DNA of 18,415 bases from Spongospora subterranea (Eukaryota > Endomyxa > Phytomyxea > Plasmodiophorida > Plasmodiophoridae). The position numbers were made by a program, and so were the translations under genes. Below are positions 17,302 to 18,415 of the stretch, in pieces. The notes below the pieces were generated by a model that made no database searches, was not told the origin of the DNA, and worked only from the letters and a program-made list of their open reading frames with translations. Location: positions 1-18,415 of the forward strand of contig OUQQ01000409.1 in assembly GCA_900404475.1 (NCBI GenBank), written 5' to 3'. Each line of letters opens with the position of its first letter. Position 1 is the first letter of the stretch.

Positions 17302-17400
17302 TAATCGAAAAACAAACTGGTAGATTAGTAGATAGAGTACCTTAAGGCGGATCCTACATCAACCAACGTGCTTCGTCAAAGACGGACCGACTCACGAGGA

Positions 17401-17437
17401 TGGAGACAGATTTGATCGATGGAGACAGATTCGATCA
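17401..17437. repeat. 19-nt tandem repeat, two copies
   Basis: tggagacagatttgatcga is followed at once by tggagacagattcgatca with one internal change. A short perfect hairpin, TTTGGCG-CA-CGCCAAA, lies downstream at 17513-17528. The surrounding 17341-17750 stretch contains no gene I can support on the plus strand; on the minus strand it may hold the first exon of the snoRNA host. Confidence 0.6.
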
Positions 17438-17750
17438 TCATTGACAAAGACGACGAATTTGAGAGTGAACCTGGTTGGCCATCCGCGACGGACATCGGAG
17501 TCCGCCACGCATTTTGGCGCACGCCAAATTATCAGCGCTCGACCTCATATTAGGATTTGTCTAAGGAACAACATCAGAATCGTTCCCTACTCCTTATTGG
17601 AACGATGAGGTAATCTTATCGTACCCACGAAATTCTCGATTAGGGCTTGTTTGCACAATCATGATCAACCAATACTGTTGGGGGGCTTCGTCGAGACGAA
17701 TCCCCTCGAGGCGTCGGTAGGCAGGTAGGGAATCATGATCATCGCAAGCA

Positions 17751-18338
17751 ATGAATTTGACTGCAGTCGTTCTCCTTTTGCCCTCATCGGTTGCGTCAAT
17801 CGTCGAGGTTCAACTGTCGCCACTCAACGCTAAACCGCATTCGTCAGTTGATGATCCAAGATTTACTAGCAGCTAGCGCTGAGGGTTTCGATATTCGTCC
17901 AACGCTGTCAGCCGCCCAACAGCCCGAACATGAATGTTCTAGATCTCGAATTCTTCAACGCCATACCGGCTCTTCAACATCAAAGTGCTCCCCAAAAATG
18001 TTGACGAGTTGATAGCTGCAGTAAACAACGCGCTTGCCGCGCTTGCCGACCTGGAGCTGCCAAACACCCAACCTACGTTTGTTTTCACTCTGCAGATGGT
18101 CTCAACGATGAAAACGCAAAGTGGTGGGATCAGCTACAGGCTGCCGCACATGGGCAAAAGAAAAGCGGGAACGCGCAGGGAACCGCCCGTTGTTATCGAT
18201 GTCGACACGGAAACTTGTCCAGAGCGTCAAAACCCTAATTTCCACAAAATAAACCGCAATCCTGTTTGTTGCCATACCTGCGAACACAGGTCTCTGCTCT
18301 CATTACCGAAAGGTGCCAGTTTAAACGGAACAAACTAA
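17751..18338 (+). CDS. possible secreted protein, N-terminal part, unidentified
   Basis: The ATG at 17751 opens with MNLTAVVLLLPSSVASIVEV, which looks like a signal peptide, but this frame closes after about 40 codons. A second frame is open from an acceptor-like TTCTAG at 17942 to the stop at 18338 and includes TPYRLFNIKVLPKNVDELIA followed by AVNNALAALADLELP, a helix-rich stretch. A phase-0 donor (TCG|GTTGCG at 17790) would join the two over a 153-nt intron, longer than typical here. The second half of the open frame (from about 18110) reads less like protein and may be intronic. I do not recognise the family. Confidence 0.3.
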
Positions 18339-18415
18339 AAACCGCATATCGAACGGAGTGTAGATTTTTTAGAGTGGAGAATTTATATGGGGATCGAGGT
18401 AGATCTGTGGTTATT

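Noticed and set aside
1..18415. CRISPR arrays, bacterial operons or a prophage
   Set aside because: No regularly spaced repeats, and conserved proteins are interrupted by spliceosomal introns, so the window is eukaryotic nuclear DNA.
1..18415. tRNA genes
   Set aside because: I looked for GTTCGAA-type B boxes on both strands; the hits fall in coding exons or lack a matching A box and cloverleaf arms.

Overview
This window is nuclear DNA from a eukaryote with a compact, intron-rich genome. I rebuilt eight spliced genes; nearly all their introns are 43-63 nt long, begin GT, end AG, and often carry a CTAAT, CTGAT or CTGAC-like branch site shortly before the 3' end. Several recognisable proteins are eukaryote-specific: SmD1, proteasome beta-2, the leptin-receptor-overlapping/Vps55 protein and CMSS1. 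A Gr/Grl-type seven-transmembrane receptor and a TEX47/BLUF-fold-like protein point to an opisthokont (small-genome animal, its unicellular relatives, or a flagellated fungus), but the sequence does not fix the phylum.

Layout. 1-2155 is gene-poor, with one long inverted repeat. 2156-2764 (+) encodes a secreted, membrane-anchored relative of planctomycete-type cytochrome c that has lost its haem cysteines. 2829-3764 (-) is CMSS1, divergent from a small secreted-protein candidate at 4269-4580 (+). 4857-5606 (+) is the TEX47/BLUF-like gene, preceded by a duplicated E-box element. It runs tail to tail, 14 nt apart, into an eight-exon HAD phosphatase (5621-6904, -) that contains a 15-nt microexon. 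A tandem repeat lies at 6974-7200. SmD1 (7805-8221), the Gr-like receptor (8476-9998), an unidentified spliced gene (about 9989-10508) and proteasome beta-2 (11296-12233) follow on the + strand. 12385-13317 (-) is an unidentified acidic protein with a basic tail, divergent from a NUDT19-type Nudix hydrolase (13652-14716, +). LEPROT/Vps55 (15046-15654, -), a possible secreted protein (15751-16173, -) and a CDIPT-like C-terminal exon (16267-16533, -) come next.

The most distinctive find is a pair of C/D box snoRNAs on the minus strand (16936-17047 and 17188-17301). They share two guide sequences complementary to adjacent parts of large-subunit rRNA, have different but still complementary terminal stems, and each sits in an unusually long (about 210 nt) predicted intron.

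Most identifiable genes are housekeeping: splicing (SmD1), protein breakdown (proteasome beta-2), ribosome-associated function (CMSS1, rRNA methylation guides), endosomal sorting (LEPROT/Vps55), phosphatase and Nudix chemistry. There is no operon-like functional unit; neighbours are packed tightly in alternating orientation. All family calls rest on reading the translated exons and on remembered family features, with no database search.
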